From Shimia biformata (GTDB lineage: Bacteria > Pseudomonadota > Alphaproteobacteria > Rhodobacterales > Rhodobacteraceae), in assembly GCF_016888515.1 (NCBI RefSeq), contig NZ_JAFEJK010000001.1, forward strand, positions 1,955,475 through 2,019,474: DNA of 64,000 nt. Direction: 5' to 3'. Positions 34,860-44,772 of the stretch are shown piece after piece. Every line of letters starts with the position of its first letter. Positions within the stretch are counted from its first letter, which is position 1. The position numbers were made by a program, and so were the translations under genes. Under the pieces are notes generated by a model that was not told the origin of the DNA, searched no databases, and saw only the letters and a program-made list of their open reading frames with translations.

Positions 34860-36020
34860 ATGCCCGTGGTCAATCGTATTGCCGGCTATGCCGAAGACAT
34901 GAAAGCGTGGCGGCGTCACCTGCACGCCCATCCCGAACTGACATTCGACTGCCATGAGACCGCCGCCTTCGTGGTCGAGCGGCTGAAAGAGTTCGGCGTT
35001 GACGAGATCCACGAGGGGCTGGCCAAGACCGGGGTGGTGGCGATCATCAACGGGCAGGGTGACGGCCAGACCATAGGCCTGCGTGCCGACATGGACGCGC
35101 TGCCGATGCCGGAGACGACCGGGCTGCCCTATGCCTCGACCGTGCCGGGCAAGATGCATGCCTGCGGCCATGACGGGCATACCACCATGCTTCTGGGCGC
35201 GGCGCGCTACCTGGCCGAGACGCGCAATTTCAAGGGCCGTGTGGCGCTGATCTTCCAACCCGCGGAAGAGGGCGGCGGCGGCGCGGGCGTCATGGTCGAG
35301 GAAGGCATCATGGAGCGGTTCGACATTGCCGAGGTCTATGCGCTGCACAATATCCCCGGCATCGACCTGGGTCATTTCTATTCCACTCCGGGGCCGATCA
35401 TGGCGGCGGTGGATGAGTTTCATATCGACATTCAGGGTGTCGGCGGCCACGGCGCCTATCCGCAGGAAACCGCCGACCCGGTCATGTGCGCCGTCGGCAT
35501 CGCCAATGCGCTGCAGACCATCGTCAGCCGCAACCACGACACGCGGCAGGAAATGGTGGTGTCGCTGACCCAGATCCACACCGGATCGACCGATAACGTG
35601 ATCCCGGACACGGCCTATATGAACGGCACGGTGCGCACCTTTGACAAGGACGTGCAGGCCATGATCATCCGCCGCATGGAAGAGATCGTCGCAGGGCAGG
35701 CGGCCTCTTACGGGGTCAAGGCGGAACTGCGCTATGAAAAGGGCTATCCCGCCACCGTGAACGATGCCGACAAGGTCGCCTTTGCCACCGATATCGCCCG
35801 CGAGATCTCGGGGCCGGATGCGGTGCAGGACAATGTCGGCAAGGAAATGGGGGCCGAGGATTTTTCCTATATGCTTGAAGCCCGCCCCGGCGCCTATCTG
35901 TTCATCGGTCAGGGCGAGGGGCCGGGCGTCCACAACCCGAACTATGACTTCAACGACGAAATCTCGCCCATCGGGGCGTCGTTCTTTGCCCGGCTGGTCG
36001 AACGCGCGCTTCCGGTCTGA
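34860..36020 (+). CDS. M20-family amidohydrolase (hippurate hydrolase-like)
   Basis: A 386-residue metallopeptidase of the M20D group, which removes N-acyl groups from amino acids or auxin-type conjugates. Metal-binding motifs: RADMDALPM, HACGHDGHTTMLLG, FQPAEEGGGGA and, in the lid/dimer domain, GVGGHGAYPQETADP; the final His/Glu area is GAEDFSYML. ATG 34860 has AAGGA 8 nt upstream, while an ATG 25 codons further up lies in the AT-rich intergenic region. The 176-bp gap to the barrel gene (34684-34859) holds two divergent promoters but no gene. Confidence 0.9.
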   Translation: MPVVNRIAGYAEDMKAWRRHLHAHPELTFDCHETAAFVVERLKEFGVDEIHEGLAKTGVVAIINGQGDGQTIGLRADMDALPMPETTGLPYASTVPGKMHACGHDGHTTMLLGAARYLAETRNFKGRVALIFQPAEEGGGGAGVMVEEGIMERFDIAEVYALHNIPGIDLGHFYSTPGPIMAAVDEFHIDIQGVGGHGAYPQETADPVMCAVGIANALQTIVSRNHDTRQEMVVSLTQIHTGSTDNVIPDTAYMNGTVRTFDKDVQAMIIRRMEEIVAGQAASYGVKAELRYEKGYPATVNDADKVAFATDIAREISGPDAVQDNVGKEMGAEDFSYMLEARPGAYLFIGQGEGPGVHNPNYDFNDEISPIGASFFARLVERALPV

Positions 36021-36098
36021 GCATTTTCGCGGGCTTGCCCTTGATCCTTGGCGCTGTTTCTGGCGGGATGGTGTTGTCCCGCCAGAGGGTGTGAAGTT

Positions 36099-36518
36099 AT
36101 GAGGAGACTGGGCATGTGGATTCTGTGGGTGCTGGCGATCGGGTTCCTGTTGTTGTTCGCCTATGTCCGTCTTGCCCCCAGCGATCCCGCCCGATGGCAT
36201 GTCAGAACCGAGGTCGACCGCGACAAGACCTATTCCAACGGCGCACTGCGGCGGTTGGCTACCGGTCCGGGCGGTTTGAAGAAGCTGAACGCGATTATCA
36301 CGCAGGACGCGCGCAGCGACGTTCTGGCGGGCAGCACGGATGAGGGCATGGTCACCTATATCACCCGCACCCGCGTCGTCGGCTTTCCCGACTATGTCAC
36401 CGCCTGGATGGAGGGGGATGACCTGGTGGTACACTCGCGGTCACGGTTCGGGCGCCGGGATTTCGGCGTGAACTCAGAGCGCGTCGACCGCTGGCTCGCT
36501 GACCTTTCCGGGGATTAG
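36099..36518 (+). CDS. DUF1499 domain protein
   Basis: A 139-residue protein with one N-terminal membrane helix (MWILWVLAIGFLLLFAYV) and a DUF1499 domain after it. Family-typical sequence: VTYITRTRVVGFPDYVTAW and RSRFGRRDFGVNSERVDRWL. The domain is of unknown function and probably periplasmic. Starts at 36099 and 36114 are both usable; the second has AGGAG ahead. The 3' end overlaps the convergent small gene by 45 bp. Confidence 0.85.
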   Translation: MRRLGMWILWVLAIGFLLLFAYVRLAPSDPARWHVRTEVDRDKTYSNGALRRLATGPGGLKKLNAIITQDARSDVLAGSTDEGMVTYITRTRVVGFPDYVTAWMEGDDLVVHSRSRFGRRDFGVNSERVDRWLADLSGD

Positions 36519-36749
36519 CTCGGAAGACAGGCAGCCGGGGCTGACCTCGCGCCACATCGGGACATTCAGGGACATCTGGCACTGCGCCATGAACATGCGC
36601 CCGTCGACCTGAAGGCAGATCATTTCGCCGATTTCGACCCGTTCGCCGTTCCTGTCGGTGCAATAGCAATCCACAGGCACGCCGTTGATCGTCCCGTCCG
36701 CCAGTGCGGACGAGGCCAAGACAACAGACAGGATAAATGCACGCCACAT
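36474..36749 (-). CDS. Small secreted Cys-containing hypothetical protein
   Basis: A 91-residue protein with a clear signal peptide (MWRAFILSVVLASSALA). The mature part has five cysteines (residues 28, 30, 45, 57 and 73) in ~70 residues, including CYC, so disulfide bonding in the periplasm is likely. Segments VPVDCYCTDRNGERVEIGE and RMFMAQCQMSLNVPMW look conserved-type, but I cannot name a family. It converges with the DUF1499 gene with an unusual 45-bp coding overlap. Confidence 0.7.
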   Translation of the reverse strand: MWRAFILSVVLASSALADGTINGVPVDCYCTDRNGERVEIGEMICLQVDGRMFMAQCQMSLNVPMWREVSPGCLSSELIPGKVSEPAVDAL

Positions 36750-36810
36750 GGCGCCATTATATTCCCTTCCGGCCTCTTGACCAAGCGCCTGCATTGTTGG
36801 ACTTAAGCGC

Positions 36811-37866
36811 ATGATCCCGACCGACCGCCTGCACCAGATCACCCAGCGTTTCGAATATCTCGAGGCCGCGATGTCCGAAGGGGCGTCGGGCGATGAGATC
36901 GCGAAGCTGGCCAAGGAATATTCCGACCTGAAACCCGTGGTCGAACAGATCGCCGCCTATCGCCGGTTGCTGGCCGATCTCGACGAGGCGCGCGCGATGC
37001 TGGATGACCCCGACATGGCGGAACTGGCGGAAGAGGAACTGCCGCAGCTCAAGGCCGCTCTGCCCGAGGCGGAACATGCGCTGCAACTGGCCTTGTTGCC
37101 CAAGGACGCCGCCGATGCCCGCCCCGCGATCATCGAGATCCGCCCCGGCACCGGCGGCGACGAGGCCGCGCTTTTCGCCGGTGACCTGTTGCGCATGTAC
37201 CAGCGCTATGCCGAGTCGCGCGGCTGGACCTTCGAGGTGCTGGAGATGCAGGAAACCGAACTGGGCGGCATCAAGGAAGTGGTTGGCCATATCAAGGGCC
37301 AGAACGTCTTTGAGCGGCTCAAGTTCGAAAGCGGCGTGCATCGCGTCCAGCGGGTGCCGGAAACCGAAAGCGGCGGTCGCATCCATACCTCGGCCGCCAC
37401 CGTCGCGGTTCTGCCCGAGGCCGAGGATGTCGATATCCAGATCGACGCGAATGATATCCGCATCGACACGATGCGGTCCTCGGGCGCGGGCGGGCAGCAC
37501 GTGAACACCACGGATTCGGCGGTGCGCATCACCCACCTGCCGACCGGGATCGTCGTCACCAGTTCCGAGAAATCCCAGCACCGCAACCGCGAGATTGCCA
37601 TGCAGGTTCTGAAGACCCGGCTCTATGATCTGGAACGGCAGCGGGTCGACAGCGAACGGTCCGCCAACCGCAAGTCTCAGGTCGGGTCCGGCGACCGCTC
37701 GGAACGCATCCGCACCTATAATTTCCCGCAAGGGCGCATGACCGACCACCGCATCAACCTGACGCTTTACAAGCTGGACGCGGTGATGGGCGGTGATCTG
37801 GACGAGATCATAGACGCGCTGATCACCGAGGACCGCGCCGCGCAGCTGGCGGAGATGGAAGGGTGA
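36811..37866 (+). CDS. prfA: Peptide chain release factor 1
   Basis: A 351-residue class I release factor reading UAA/UAG. The peptidyl-hydrolysis GGQ motif is at residues 227-229 ([17 protein letters not shown]). The codon-recognition region ([20 protein letters not shown] upstream) and the C-terminal helix are intact, and the N-terminal coiled domain is normal. It overlaps prmC by 4 bp, matching its functional link: PrmC methylates the GGQ glutamine. Confidence 0.97.
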   Translation: MIPTDRLHQITQRFEYLEAAMSEGASGDEIAKLAKEYSDLKPVVEQIAAYRRLLADLDEARAMLDDPDMAELAEEELPQLKAALPEAEHALQLALLPKDAADARPAIIEIRPGTGGDEAALFAGDLLRMYQRYAESRGWTFEVLEMQETELGGIKEVVGHIKGQNVFERLKFESGVHRVQRVPETESGGRIHTSAATVAVLPEAEDVDIQIDANDIRIDTMRSSGAGGQHVNTTDSAVRITHLPTGIVVTSSEKSQHRNREIAMQVLKTRLYDLERQRVDSERSANRKSQVGSGDRSERIRTYNFPQGRMTDHRINLTLYKLDAVMGGDLDEIIDALITEDRAAQLAEMEG

Positions 37867-38696
37867 GCCGGACCATCGGCGATTTTGTCAAAGGGGCAAC
37901 CGAGGCGCTTTCACAGGCCGGTATCGACGGCGCGGCGCGCGATGCGCGGCTGTTGACAGCGGCTGCGCTGCGCATCCCGGCGGACCGCCTGACGCTGGAA
38001 CTGCGCGAACCGTTGGACGCCGGTGACGAACAGCGTGCTGCCGAATACCTTGACCGCCGCATCGCCCGCGAACCGCTGTCCCATATCCTTGGCCAGAGGG
38101 CGTTTTTCAATCACGCCTTCACGGTGACCGCCGATGTGCTGGACCCGCGCCCCGAGACCGAGGCGCTGGTACTGGCCGCTCTGAACACCCGGTTTTCGGA
38201 TGTGCTGGACCTTGGCACCGGCAGCGGCGCGATCATCATTTCACTTCTGGCCGCGCGTCCTGCGGCGCGCGGGCTGGCCACGGACCTCTCGGAAGCGGCC
38301 CTTGCCGTTGCGGGCGACAATGCCACGCGGATCGGCGTGGCTGACCGGCTGCGGCTGGCGCAAAGCGACTGGTTCTCGTCGGTCGTGGGGCGGTTCGACC
38401 TGATCGTCTCGAACCCGCCCTATATCGCGCTGGATGAAATGCCCGATCTTGCCCCGGAACTGGCCTATGAACCGCGCATGGCCCTGACGGATGAGGGCGA
38501 CGGGCTGTCGGCCTATCGCCGGATTGCCGTAGGCGCCGCCGACCACCTGGCCGATAACGGCCGGGTCATGGTCGAAATCGGCTGGCAGCAGGGGCCGGAC
38601 GTGGCGGCGATTTTCAAGGCGGCTGGGCTGGTCGAGGTGGCGATTCTGCCCGACCTCGATGGCCGCGACCGCGTGGTGACGGCCCGCAAACCGTGA
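37863..38696 (+). CDS. prmC: Release factor glutamine N5-methyltransferase
   Basis: A 277-residue SAM-dependent methyltransferase that modifies Gln of the GGQ motif in RF1/RF2. The N-terminal helical domain precedes [17 protein letters not shown] (SAM-binding motif I) and [10 protein letters not shown], the NPPY active site. [18 protein letters not shown] is a PrmC-specific stretch. It starts with GTG at the prfA stop (GTGA). Confidence 0.96.
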   Translation: MSRTIGDFVKGATEALSQAGIDGAARDARLLTAAALRIPADRLTLELREPLDAGDEQRAAEYLDRRIAREPLSHILGQRAFFNHAFTVTADVLDPRPETEALVLAALNTRFSDVLDLGTGSGAIIISLLAARPAARGLATDLSEAALAVAGDNATRIGVADRLRLAQSDWFSSVVGRFDLIVSNPPYIALDEMPDLAPELAYEPRMALTDEGDGLSAYRRIAVGAADHLADNGRVMVEIGWQQGPDVAAIFKAAGLVEVAILPDLDGRDRVVTARKP

Positions 38697-38742
38697 CACT
38701 TGCGCCCGTTTGACGCGGAAAATCACTCAATTGCGCGGTTTT

Positions 38743-38772
38743 TTGACTTGTCTGCGGGGCAGAAGCGTTCTA
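38743..38772 (+). promoter_or_regulatory. Putative promoter of DUF4167 leader
   Basis: TTGACTTG at 38743-38750 is the same extended -35 as at tRNA-Pro in this window, and GTTCTAG at 38767-38773 is a candidate -10 region 18 bp away. This would give a leader of ~140 nt before the DUF4167 ATG. Confidence 0.4.
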
Positions 38773-38782
38773 GTCAGAAGAT

Positions 38783-38823
38783 GTCCATGTGGTGGATGCC
38801 CCTTTCGGGCGGTCCCACTGGAC
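38783..38823 (+). ncRNA. Structured leader hairpin upstream of DUF4167 gene
   Basis: Within the 224-bp gap between prmC and the DUF4167 gene, a 41-nt element folds as GTCCA/TGGAC, a bulged T, GTGG/CCAC, an internal loop and GCCC/GGGC with loop CTTTC. The three stacked stems share one axis and sit ~100 nt before the start codon. It may be a cis-regulatory 5' UTR element or a processed small RNA. The rest of the gap shows no gene. Confidence 0.4.
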
Positions 38824-38920
38824 GCCAAGCCAAAAAGTCGAGTTTCCGGTTTTTCAGAGCGCAAGAGGCGCGAAACGGACTCAGCAGACCATTAGCAGAC
38901 CGAGGCTGGACAGCTAAACC

Positions 38921-39484
38921 ATGAGATCATCCAAATCCCGCTCGCGGAACAAGTCGAACCGCAACCGTCCATCAGGCAATATCGTCAACCGCGTGTTTGA
39001 CTCGTCCGGTCCCGAGGGCAAGGTGCGCGGCACCCCGCAGCAGATCATCGACAAGTACAACCAGCTGGCCCGCGACGCGCAGCTGGCCGGCGACCGCGTG
39101 GCGACCGAGAACTTCCAGCAGCACGCGGAACATTACCTGCGCATGCTGAGCGAGGCCCAGCGAGAGCAGGAAGCCAAGCGCGAGGAACAGGAACGCCAAA
39201 ATCGCGAACGTCAGGCCGAGCGTGACCGCGAACGCCAGGAACGCATGGAGCGTCAGGAACGCGAATCCAACGGCAACAACCAGCCGTCGACCGATCCCGG
39301 CGATGCGCCGCAGCCCGACGTGATCGAGGTTGGCGGCGGCGAGGACAGCGGCCTGGTCGAGACGCCCGAAGCCAAGGCCGAGGAAAAGCCGAAACCGGCC
39401 CGCAAGCCGCGCCGCAAGCCGACCAAGAAGGCCGAGGCGGAAGACACTCCACCGCCCAGCGACAATCCCGAAGCGGCGGAATAG
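38921..39484 (+). CDS. DUF4167 domain protein
   Basis: A 187-residue highly charged protein. Residues 1-80 are the DUF4167 domain: a basic start (RSSKSRSRNKSNRNRPSGN) and then FDSSGPEGKVRGTPQQIIDKYNQLARDA-type sequence (GKVRGTPQQIIDKYNQLA). A long Glu/Arg coiled coil (about residues 85-115) and a Lys/Pro/Ala tail follow. Basic ends suggest RNA binding; the function is unknown. It is an alphaproteobacterial family usually next to prfA-prmC. An intrinsic terminator follows. Confidence 0.88.
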   Translation: MRSSKSRSRNKSNRNRPSGNIVNRVFDSSGPEGKVRGTPQQIIDKYNQLARDAQLAGDRVATENFQQHAEHYLRMLSEAQREQEAKREEQERQNRERQAERDRERQERMERQERESNGNNQPSTDPGDAPQPDVIEVGGGEDSGLVETPEAKAEEKPKPARKPRRKPTKKAEAEDTPPPSDNPEAAE

Positions 39485-39494
39485 AAATCAGGAA

Positions 39495-39519
39495 AACCCG
39501 GCCACGCGCCGGGTTTTTT
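39495..39519 (+). terminator. Bidirectional rho-independent terminator
   Basis: AACCCGGC-CACGC-GCCGGGTT forms an 8-bp stem followed by TTTT on the plus strand (after DUF4167), with A-run on the other side that makes a shorter T-run for the convergent ksgA. Confidence 0.88.
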
Positions 39520-39543
39520 CTTGTCCTTGTTTGGGGCGCAGGC

Positions 39544-40386
39544 TCAGGGTTTCGCAATCTCCCGCGCCAGCGCGCAGAACTGTTCCAGCGACACCTGCTC
39601 GGCCCGTTCCGTCGGTGCGATCCCGGCGGCCAGCAGGCGGTCCTGGATATCCGGGGCCTGACCCTTCAGCGCCGCCCGCAGCATCTTGCGGCGCTGGTTG
39701 AAGGCGGCGGCGACGATGCGGCTGAGGATCGCGGCATCGGCTTCGAACCGGGGTTCGGGCAGGGCGGTCAGATGCACCACGGCGCTGTGAACCTTGGGCG
39801 GGGGCGAAAACGCCTCGGGCGGCAGGTGCATCACGATCCGCGCATCCGCCCGCCACTGGGCAAGGAGGGCAAGGCGGCCATAGGCCTTGCTGCCCGGCGC
39901 CGCGATGATGCGCTCGGCCACTTCTTTCTGGAACATCAATGTCAGGCTTTGCCAGAACGGGGGCCAGTCCCTCGGCGTCAGCCAGCGCACCAGAAGCTCG
40001 GTCCCGACGTTATAGGGCAGGTTGGCGGCGATCTGGATCGGCGGTGTCAGATGCGCCAGCGGATCGACCTCAAGCGCATCGCCATTGATCGCCTCAAGCC
40101 GTCCGGGATAGGCGGCGGCGATCTCGGCCAGCGCGGGCATGCAGCGCGTGTCCTTTTCGATCGCCAGCACTTTGCGCGCGCCCTCGGCCAGCAATCCCCG
40201 CGTCAGCCCGCCGGGGCCGGGACCAATCTCCAGCACGTCCGAGTTCGGCAGATCCGCGACATTGCGGGCAATCTTGGCGGTCAGGTTCAGATCCAGAAGG
40301 AAATTCTGCCCCAGCGATTTGCGCGCCGACAGCCCGTGGGTCTGGATCACCTCGCGCAGGGGGGGAAGGGTGTCGATGCCGCTCAT
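39544..40386 (-). CDS. ksgA: 16S rRNA dimethyladenosine transferase (KsgA/RsmA)
   Basis: A 280-residue SAM-dependent methyltransferase that dimethylates the two adjacent adenosines near the 3' end of 16S rRNA. N-terminal [16 protein letters not shown]-binding [15 protein letters not shown] and catalytic NLPYNVG are all present, with the C-terminal helical domain ending in a normal length. ATG 40386 is favoured over one six codons upstream. It is the last gene of the lptF-to-ksgA run. Confidence 0.96.
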   Translation of the reverse strand: MSGIDTLPPLREVIQTHGLSARKSLGQNFLLDLNLTAKIARNVADLPNSDVLEIGPGPGGLTRGLLAEGARKVLAIEKDTRCMPALAEIAAAYPGRLEAINGDALEVDPLAHLTPPIQIAANLPYNVGTELLVRWLTPRDWPPFWQSLTLMFQKEVAERIIAAPGSKAYGRLALLAQWRADARIVMHLPPEAFSPPPKVHSAVVHLTALPEPRFEADAAILSRIVAAAFNQRRKMLRAALKGQAPDIQDRLLAAGIAPTERAEQVSLEQFCALAREIAKP

Positions 40387-40408
40387 GTCTTCTTTCTTGT
40401 GCAAATAC

Positions 40409-41383
40409 TCATGCCGTGCCGCTTTCGTCTGCCATCTTCCGCGCCAGTTTCAGCGCCTCGATCAGGCTGGTCGGATTGGCGATGCCCTGGCCTGCAATAT
40501 CAAACGCCGTGCCGTGGTCGGGCGAGGTGCGGATGAAGGGCAGACCCAGGGTGACATTGACGCCCCGGTCGAAATCCAGTGTCTTGATCGGGATCAGCGC
40601 CTGATCGTGATACATCGCAATTGCCGCGTCATACCGCGCGCGGGCTGCGGCGTGGAACATGGTGTCGGCGGGCAATGGCCCGGCGATCCGCATGCCGTCA
40701 TCGTGAAAGCCCTGCACCACCGGCGCGATCAGGTCGATCTCTTCCTGCCCCATCTTGCCGCCTTCGCCGGCATGGGGGTTCAGCCCGGCGACAAAGATCA
40801 CCGGGTCAGCTATGCCGAACCGGTCGATCAGACCCTGATGGGTGATCTCGATCACCGACCGCAGCAGGTCCGGCGTCAGCGTCGCTGGCACCTCGGATAG
40901 CGGGATGTGGATCGTGGCGGGCACCACGCGCAACTGGTCAGAGGCCAGCATCATCACCACCCGCTCCACCCCGGCAAGATGCGCCAGGTATTCGGTGTGG
41001 CCGGGAAAGGGGAAACCCGCGCCGTCCTGCAATGCCTTCTTGTGGATCGGTGCGGTACAGATCGCCGCTGCCTTGCCGGCCATGGTCAGCGCGACACCCT
41101 CGCGGATCGCGTCCATCACGTGCCGCGCATGGGCCGGGTTCGCCGCGCCCGGCGTGACCGCAGGGCCGAAATCGCGGTGCAGCACCGGCAGGCCGCGCGC
41201 CATGGCGGCGGGGGCCTCGGAGGGATCGGAAATCACCACATGCGGCAGGGTGCCGGGCAGGTGGTCCTTGTCACCGATCAGGAAGAACGACAGCGTGTCG
41301 CGCAGCGCATCCCAGGCTTTCCCGGCCAGTTCCGGCCCGACGCCAGCCGGTTCGCCACAGGACAGCGCGATGGGCAGGGTCAT
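40409..41383 (-). CDS. pdxA: 4-hydroxythreonine-4-phosphate dehydrogenase
   Basis: A 324-residue NAD-dependent enzyme of DXP-dependent pyridoxal phosphate synthesis. It carries [19 protein letters not shown] at the start, [20 protein letters not shown] with a metal His, [14 protein letters not shown] and [12 protein letters not shown], the PdxA signature set. It overlaps surA by 4 bp and precedes ksgA by 22 bp; the pdxA-ksgA pairing is conserved widely. Confidence 0.96.
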   Translation of the reverse strand: MTLPIALSCGEPAGVGPELAGKAWDALRDTLSFFLIGDKDHLPGTLPHVVISDPSEAPAAMARGLPVLHRDFGPAVTPGAANPAHARHVMDAIREGVALTMAGKAAAICTAPIHKKALQDGAGFPFPGHTEYLAHLAGVERVVMMLASDQLRVVPATIHIPLSEVPATLTPDLLRSVIEITHQGLIDRFGIADPVIFVAGLNPHAGEGGKMGQEEIDLIAPVVQGFHDDGMRIAGPLPADTMFHAAARARYDAAIAMYHDQALIPIKTLDFDRGVNVTLGLPFIRTSPDHGTAFDIAGQGIANPTSLIEALKLARKMADESGTA

Positions 41384-42606
41384 CGGTATTCGATCGTGGC
41401 TTCGGCCATGAGTTGCGCCAGATAGCCGTTGGCAAAGCTTTCCAGCCGCTGGTTGCGCAGCGCCAGCGCCACGTCCTCGCGGCTGAGATCAAGGCCGATC
41501 TCGGCGGTCTGGCCGCAATGCATCAACAGGATCAGCGTCTGCCCGTCCTTGCTTGACAGGGCGGTCGATGTCTCACCGGGGTCCAGTTTGGACAATTCGC
41601 TGCGAATGTTGCCGGGGATCTTCGATGGCGCCTGTGCCTCGCGGATCAACAGTTCCTGCGGCTGGCCGAAGTTGTATTTGTAAAGGTCGTCGCAACGGTC
41701 GATGCGGTTCTGGATCGAGTCCAGACGCTTCAGGTTTGCCTCGGTGCGCCCGCCGGGGAAATACAGCATGGCATAGTCGATCTCGGCGATCGGGGTGGTG
41801 CCGGGTGTGCTTTCGGCGATGGACCGCAGGCGGAACAACCCGACCGCGCCCTGCAGCGGCAGAGGTTCGGACACTTCGCCAATGGACAGGCTCAGGATAA
41901 GTGGCCGCAGCGGGCCGGGCACTTCGGTCATCGGCATCCAGTCCAGTTTGCCACCGTTCTGGCGCGACGGAGAGGCCGAATATTGCAGCGCGGCCTGCGC
42001 GAATTCCTCTTCGGTCTTCAGGTTCCTGATCTGGTTGGCCACGGCAAGCACCTGATCCTCGGTCTGCGGGGTGACCGGGATGATGACCTCGGACAGCAGG
42101 ACCTGGATCCCGCCCTGGCCATTGCCCGACGCCATGGCGCGGTCAATCTCGTCCTCCGAGATCTGCGCCCGCCCGCCGAACCGGGTCTGGATCACACCGC
42201 GCCAGGCGATACCGGTCAGCACGAAATCGCGGAAGCTTTCCTCGTCGATGCCTTCGGCTTTCAATGCCGGGATCAGTTGCTCGGCAGTCATGTTGCCGCG
42301 CTTGGCAAAGTCTTCCATGGCGGCCTTGATCGCGTTCTCGGTCGGGGTCAGCCCGATCAGGAAGGCGGCCTGCAGTTTCAGCCGGTCTTCGACCAGCTGT
42401 TCACGCGCCTGTTCCAGCGGGTTCACCGACCCGGTCAGGATGCGCAGCAGCTTGGCGCGCTGGTCAATCTCGTAATAGGTGATGGCACCGTCATTCACGA
42501 TCACCGCCGGCGAAAACGGCGATTGCGCCTGTGCCGTGCCTGTCACGCCAAAAGCCGTGCCTGCCAGCATCAAAAGCCCGATTGCGGAACGGATCATCCT
42601 GTTCAT
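41380..42606 (-). CDS. surA: Periplasmic chaperone / peptidyl-prolyl isomerase SurA
   Basis: A 408-residue periplasmic protein with a signal peptide (LLMLAGTAFGVTGTAQA). The N-terminal chaperone module (VIVNDGAITYYEIDQRAKLL) is followed by one parvulin-type PPIase domain (QVLLSEVIIPVTPQTEDQV, FAQAALQYSASPSRQNGGKL). It escorts outer-membrane proteins, including LptD, to the BAM complex. The gene lies between lptD (6-bp gap) and pdxA (4-bp overlap). Catalytic activity of the parvulin part cannot be judged from sequence. Confidence 0.92.
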   Translation of the reverse strand: MNRMIRSAIGLLMLAGTAFGVTGTAQAQSPFSPAVIVNDGAITYYEIDQRAKLLRILTGSVNPLEQAREQLVEDRLKLQAAFLIGLTPTENAIKAAMEDFAKRGNMTAEQLIPALKAEGIDEESFRDFVLTGIAWRGVIQTRFGGRAQISEDEIDRAMASGNGQGGIQVLLSEVIIPVTPQTEDQVLAVANQIRNLKTEEEFAQAALQYSASPSRQNGGKLDWMPMTEVPGPLRPLILSLSIGEVSEPLPLQGAVGLFRLRSIAESTPGTTPIAEIDYAMLYFPGGRTEANLKRLDSIQNRIDRCDDLYKYNFGQPQELLIREAQAPSKIPGNIRSELSKLDPGETSTALSSKDGQTLILLMHCGQTAEIGLDLSREDVALALRNQRLESFANGYLAQLMAEATIEYR

Positions 42607-42612
42607 CTGCTC

Positions 42613-44772
42613 TTACCCTGCGTTGCCCCGGCACGTCCGGTCATAGCTCTTGTCGGCGGTGCGCACGCTGAAACCCAGCAATGCGACGGTAAACCCGATG
42701 CTCGTGCTGGGTTGCACCGTAGAGGAAGACGTGAAGCGGCGCGAGACCGAAAAGTCCAATTTCACACACTCGTTGCGGTATTCCAGCCCGACACCGGCCT
42801 CGGCCAGCTTGCCGCTGGCGACGTCATAACGCCAGTCGGCCAGCCCCGACCAGTGGCGGCTCATCCGGTATTTCGAGTCCACCGCCCATTCCGACAGCGC
42901 GGTGTCGCGGTCTTCCGCCAGATCGGGGCCAAGCCAGATGTAAGAGGTCGAAAGCCGCAGTTTCTGGTTCTTCCAGCTGGCGCGGGCGGCGGCCTTGTTG
43001 ATGCCCTGCGATCCGTCGAACAGGCCGCGCGCGGTCAGTTCAAAGCCGTTGGTTGTCTTCCACTGGCCCGCCAGCAGGAAATCCGACGCCTGATCCATCA
43101 ACCCCGAGGAACGGGTGAAATCGGCATCTGCGTCCTGGCGGAAGACCTGGGCAATCGACAGCCGCGCCAGTGCGCCATCCGGGGCGTAGCGCGCCCAGTT
43201 CAGCCCATAGGCCGCCCGCAGCCCACGTTCGCGCCGGTCCTCGGCGGGAAAGCGTGACAGCGACAACAGGTTGCCTTCGTCGAACTCGATGCGGGTGCTT
43301 TCCTCGTTGGCGATATCAAGATCGCTGCCGCCGGACCACGCGATCTGGGCCACGGGTTCAAGCACATAGGTGCGGCCATCCGCGCCGACCTTGGTCATCG
43401 GATAGCGCAGGTCGGCGGCAACCAGCGGGGTCACGCCCGCCTCGGTGCCTTCCAGCGCGTCGTCGTCGGTGGTGTGGAACAGATCCGCCGCCAGTTCCCC
43501 TGTGACCCCAAGGCGGGCGCCGCCAAGCACCGTCCAGATCCGCCGCCACTGCGCCGAGGCGGATGCCCCGGCAACGTCGCGGCCATCGACGATCGTGTCG
43601 TCGTCGGCGCTGTCTATGCCCAGCGACGAGGTGCGGTAATGCCCCTGCACGTCATAGCGCAGGCGCAACTCGCCGCCGATCGCTTGGGGGAAATAGCGCC
43701 GTTCCGACTGGGCCACCGCGACCAGCGTGGGCAGGGTGCCGTTGTTTTCCTGTGCCCTAAGGGATTCGTAATGCAGAAGGGCAAAGCGCGTGTTCTCGTC
43801 CCGGCGCGACCGGCGCAGGGTCACGTCGCTGTCCAGGCGGTCCAGCGTGGAATAGTCATAGTCCAGCAGGTAGCTGTCATCCGAGGTGGTCTTGAGGTTG
43901 AAAGTCAGCCGGTAATCATCGCGCAACTCGAACCGGCCCTGGCCAAACAGGTAGCCGCGATACTCCTGCGGTCCGAAATTGTCCGTCGATACGGCGCCGT
44001 TGAAGGTGATCCGCCCGTTGCGGAACGCCTGACGATACCGCCCCTCCAGGGTCATTGCATTGGTGGCGGGATAGGGGGTCAGCGTCAGGTCCTTGTGATC
44101 GCCAAGCCGGATGAAATACGGCAGCTTGAACCCGGTCCCGATGTTCGAGTTGTTGCGGATCGTCGGGATCAGGAACCCCGTGGCGCGGTCCAGCGTCGGG
44201 TCGGGCAGGCGCAGTTTCGGCAGAACCATGACCGGCACGTCAAGGACGCGGAACTGGGCGTTGTCGAAATAGATCTGCTGCTCGTCCTCGTCATGCACGA
44301 TGCGTTTGGCGCGGATCTGCCAGAGCGGAGGCTGGCCGTTGTCACATACCTTGCACGAGGTCACCGAGGTCTTGCCCATCACGTTGAAACGGCCGTCGAC
44401 GCGTTTCATCTGCCGGGTCATCAACTGCACGCGGTTGTCCATCACGATCCGCGCGCTGCGGATCAGCCCGTTTCTGAAATCGGTGTCCAGTTCCGCGGCG
44501 CTGGCAAGGATCGTGATGCTGTCGCCCTGGGTCAGGCGGATCGGGCCGGTGACGGTGACGCGGTTGGCGACGCTGTCATAGACGATCTTCCTGGCCTGGA
44601 TGCGAATGTCGCCGCGCAGGGCTTCGACATTGCCTTCCGCCGTCAGTCGGCTGGTGCCGCTGAGATAGACGTGATCGGCAATCAGCACGACCTCATCCGT
44701 GGCTTGCGCCCGCGCGACGGTCGCAAGTACGGCCCACAAGCCTATGACAAATATACGGAAAACCGTCTTCAT
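42613..44772 (-). CDS. lptD: LPS assembly outer-membrane protein LptD
   Basis: A 719-residue outer-membrane protein with a signal peptide (FVIGLWAVLATVARAQA). Residues ~25-150 are the OstA/LptA-like beta-taco (VYLSGTSRLTAEGNVEALRGD), followed by a long beta-barrel region rich in Tyr/Arg strands. Cysteines that may form the plug disulfides occur at CKVCDNGQ and near the C-terminus (NECVKL, DRTCRG). With LptE it inserts LPS into the outer leaflet. It overlaps lptG by 4 bp; LptE is not in this window. Confidence 0.95.
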   Translation of the reverse strand: MKTVFRIFVIGLWAVLATVARAQATDEVVLIADHVYLSGTSRLTAEGNVEALRGDIRIQARKIVYDSVANRVTVTGPIRLTQGDSITILASAAELDTDFRNGLIRSARIVMDNRVQLMTRQMKRVDGRFNVMGKTSVTSCKVCDNGQPPLWQIRAKRIVHDEDEQQIYFDNAQFRVLDVPVMVLPKLRLPDPTLDRATGFLIPTIRNNSNIGTGFKLPYFIRLGDHKDLTLTPYPATNAMTLEGRYRQAFRNGRITFNGAVSTDNFGPQEYRGYLFGQGRFELRDDYRLTFNLKTTSDDSYLLDYDYSTLDRLDSDVTLRRSRRDENTRFALLHYESLRAQENNGTLPTLVAVAQSERRYFPQAIGGELRLRYDVQGHYRTSSLGIDSADDDTIVDGRDVAGASASAQWRRIWTVLGGARLGVTGELAADLFHTTDDDALEGTEAGVTPLVAADLRYPMTKVGADGRTYVLEPVAQIAWSGGSDLDIANEESTRIEFDEGNLLSLSRFPAEDRRERGLRAAYGLNWARYAPDGALARLSIAQVFRQDADADFTRSSGLMDQASDFLLAGQWKTTNGFELTARGLFDGSQGINKAAARASWKNQKLRLSTSYIWLGPDLAEDRDTALSEWAVDSKYRMSRHWSGLADWRYDVASGKLAEAGVGLEYRNECVKLDFSVSRRFTSSSTVQPSTSIGFTVALLGFSVRTADKSYDRTCRGNAG

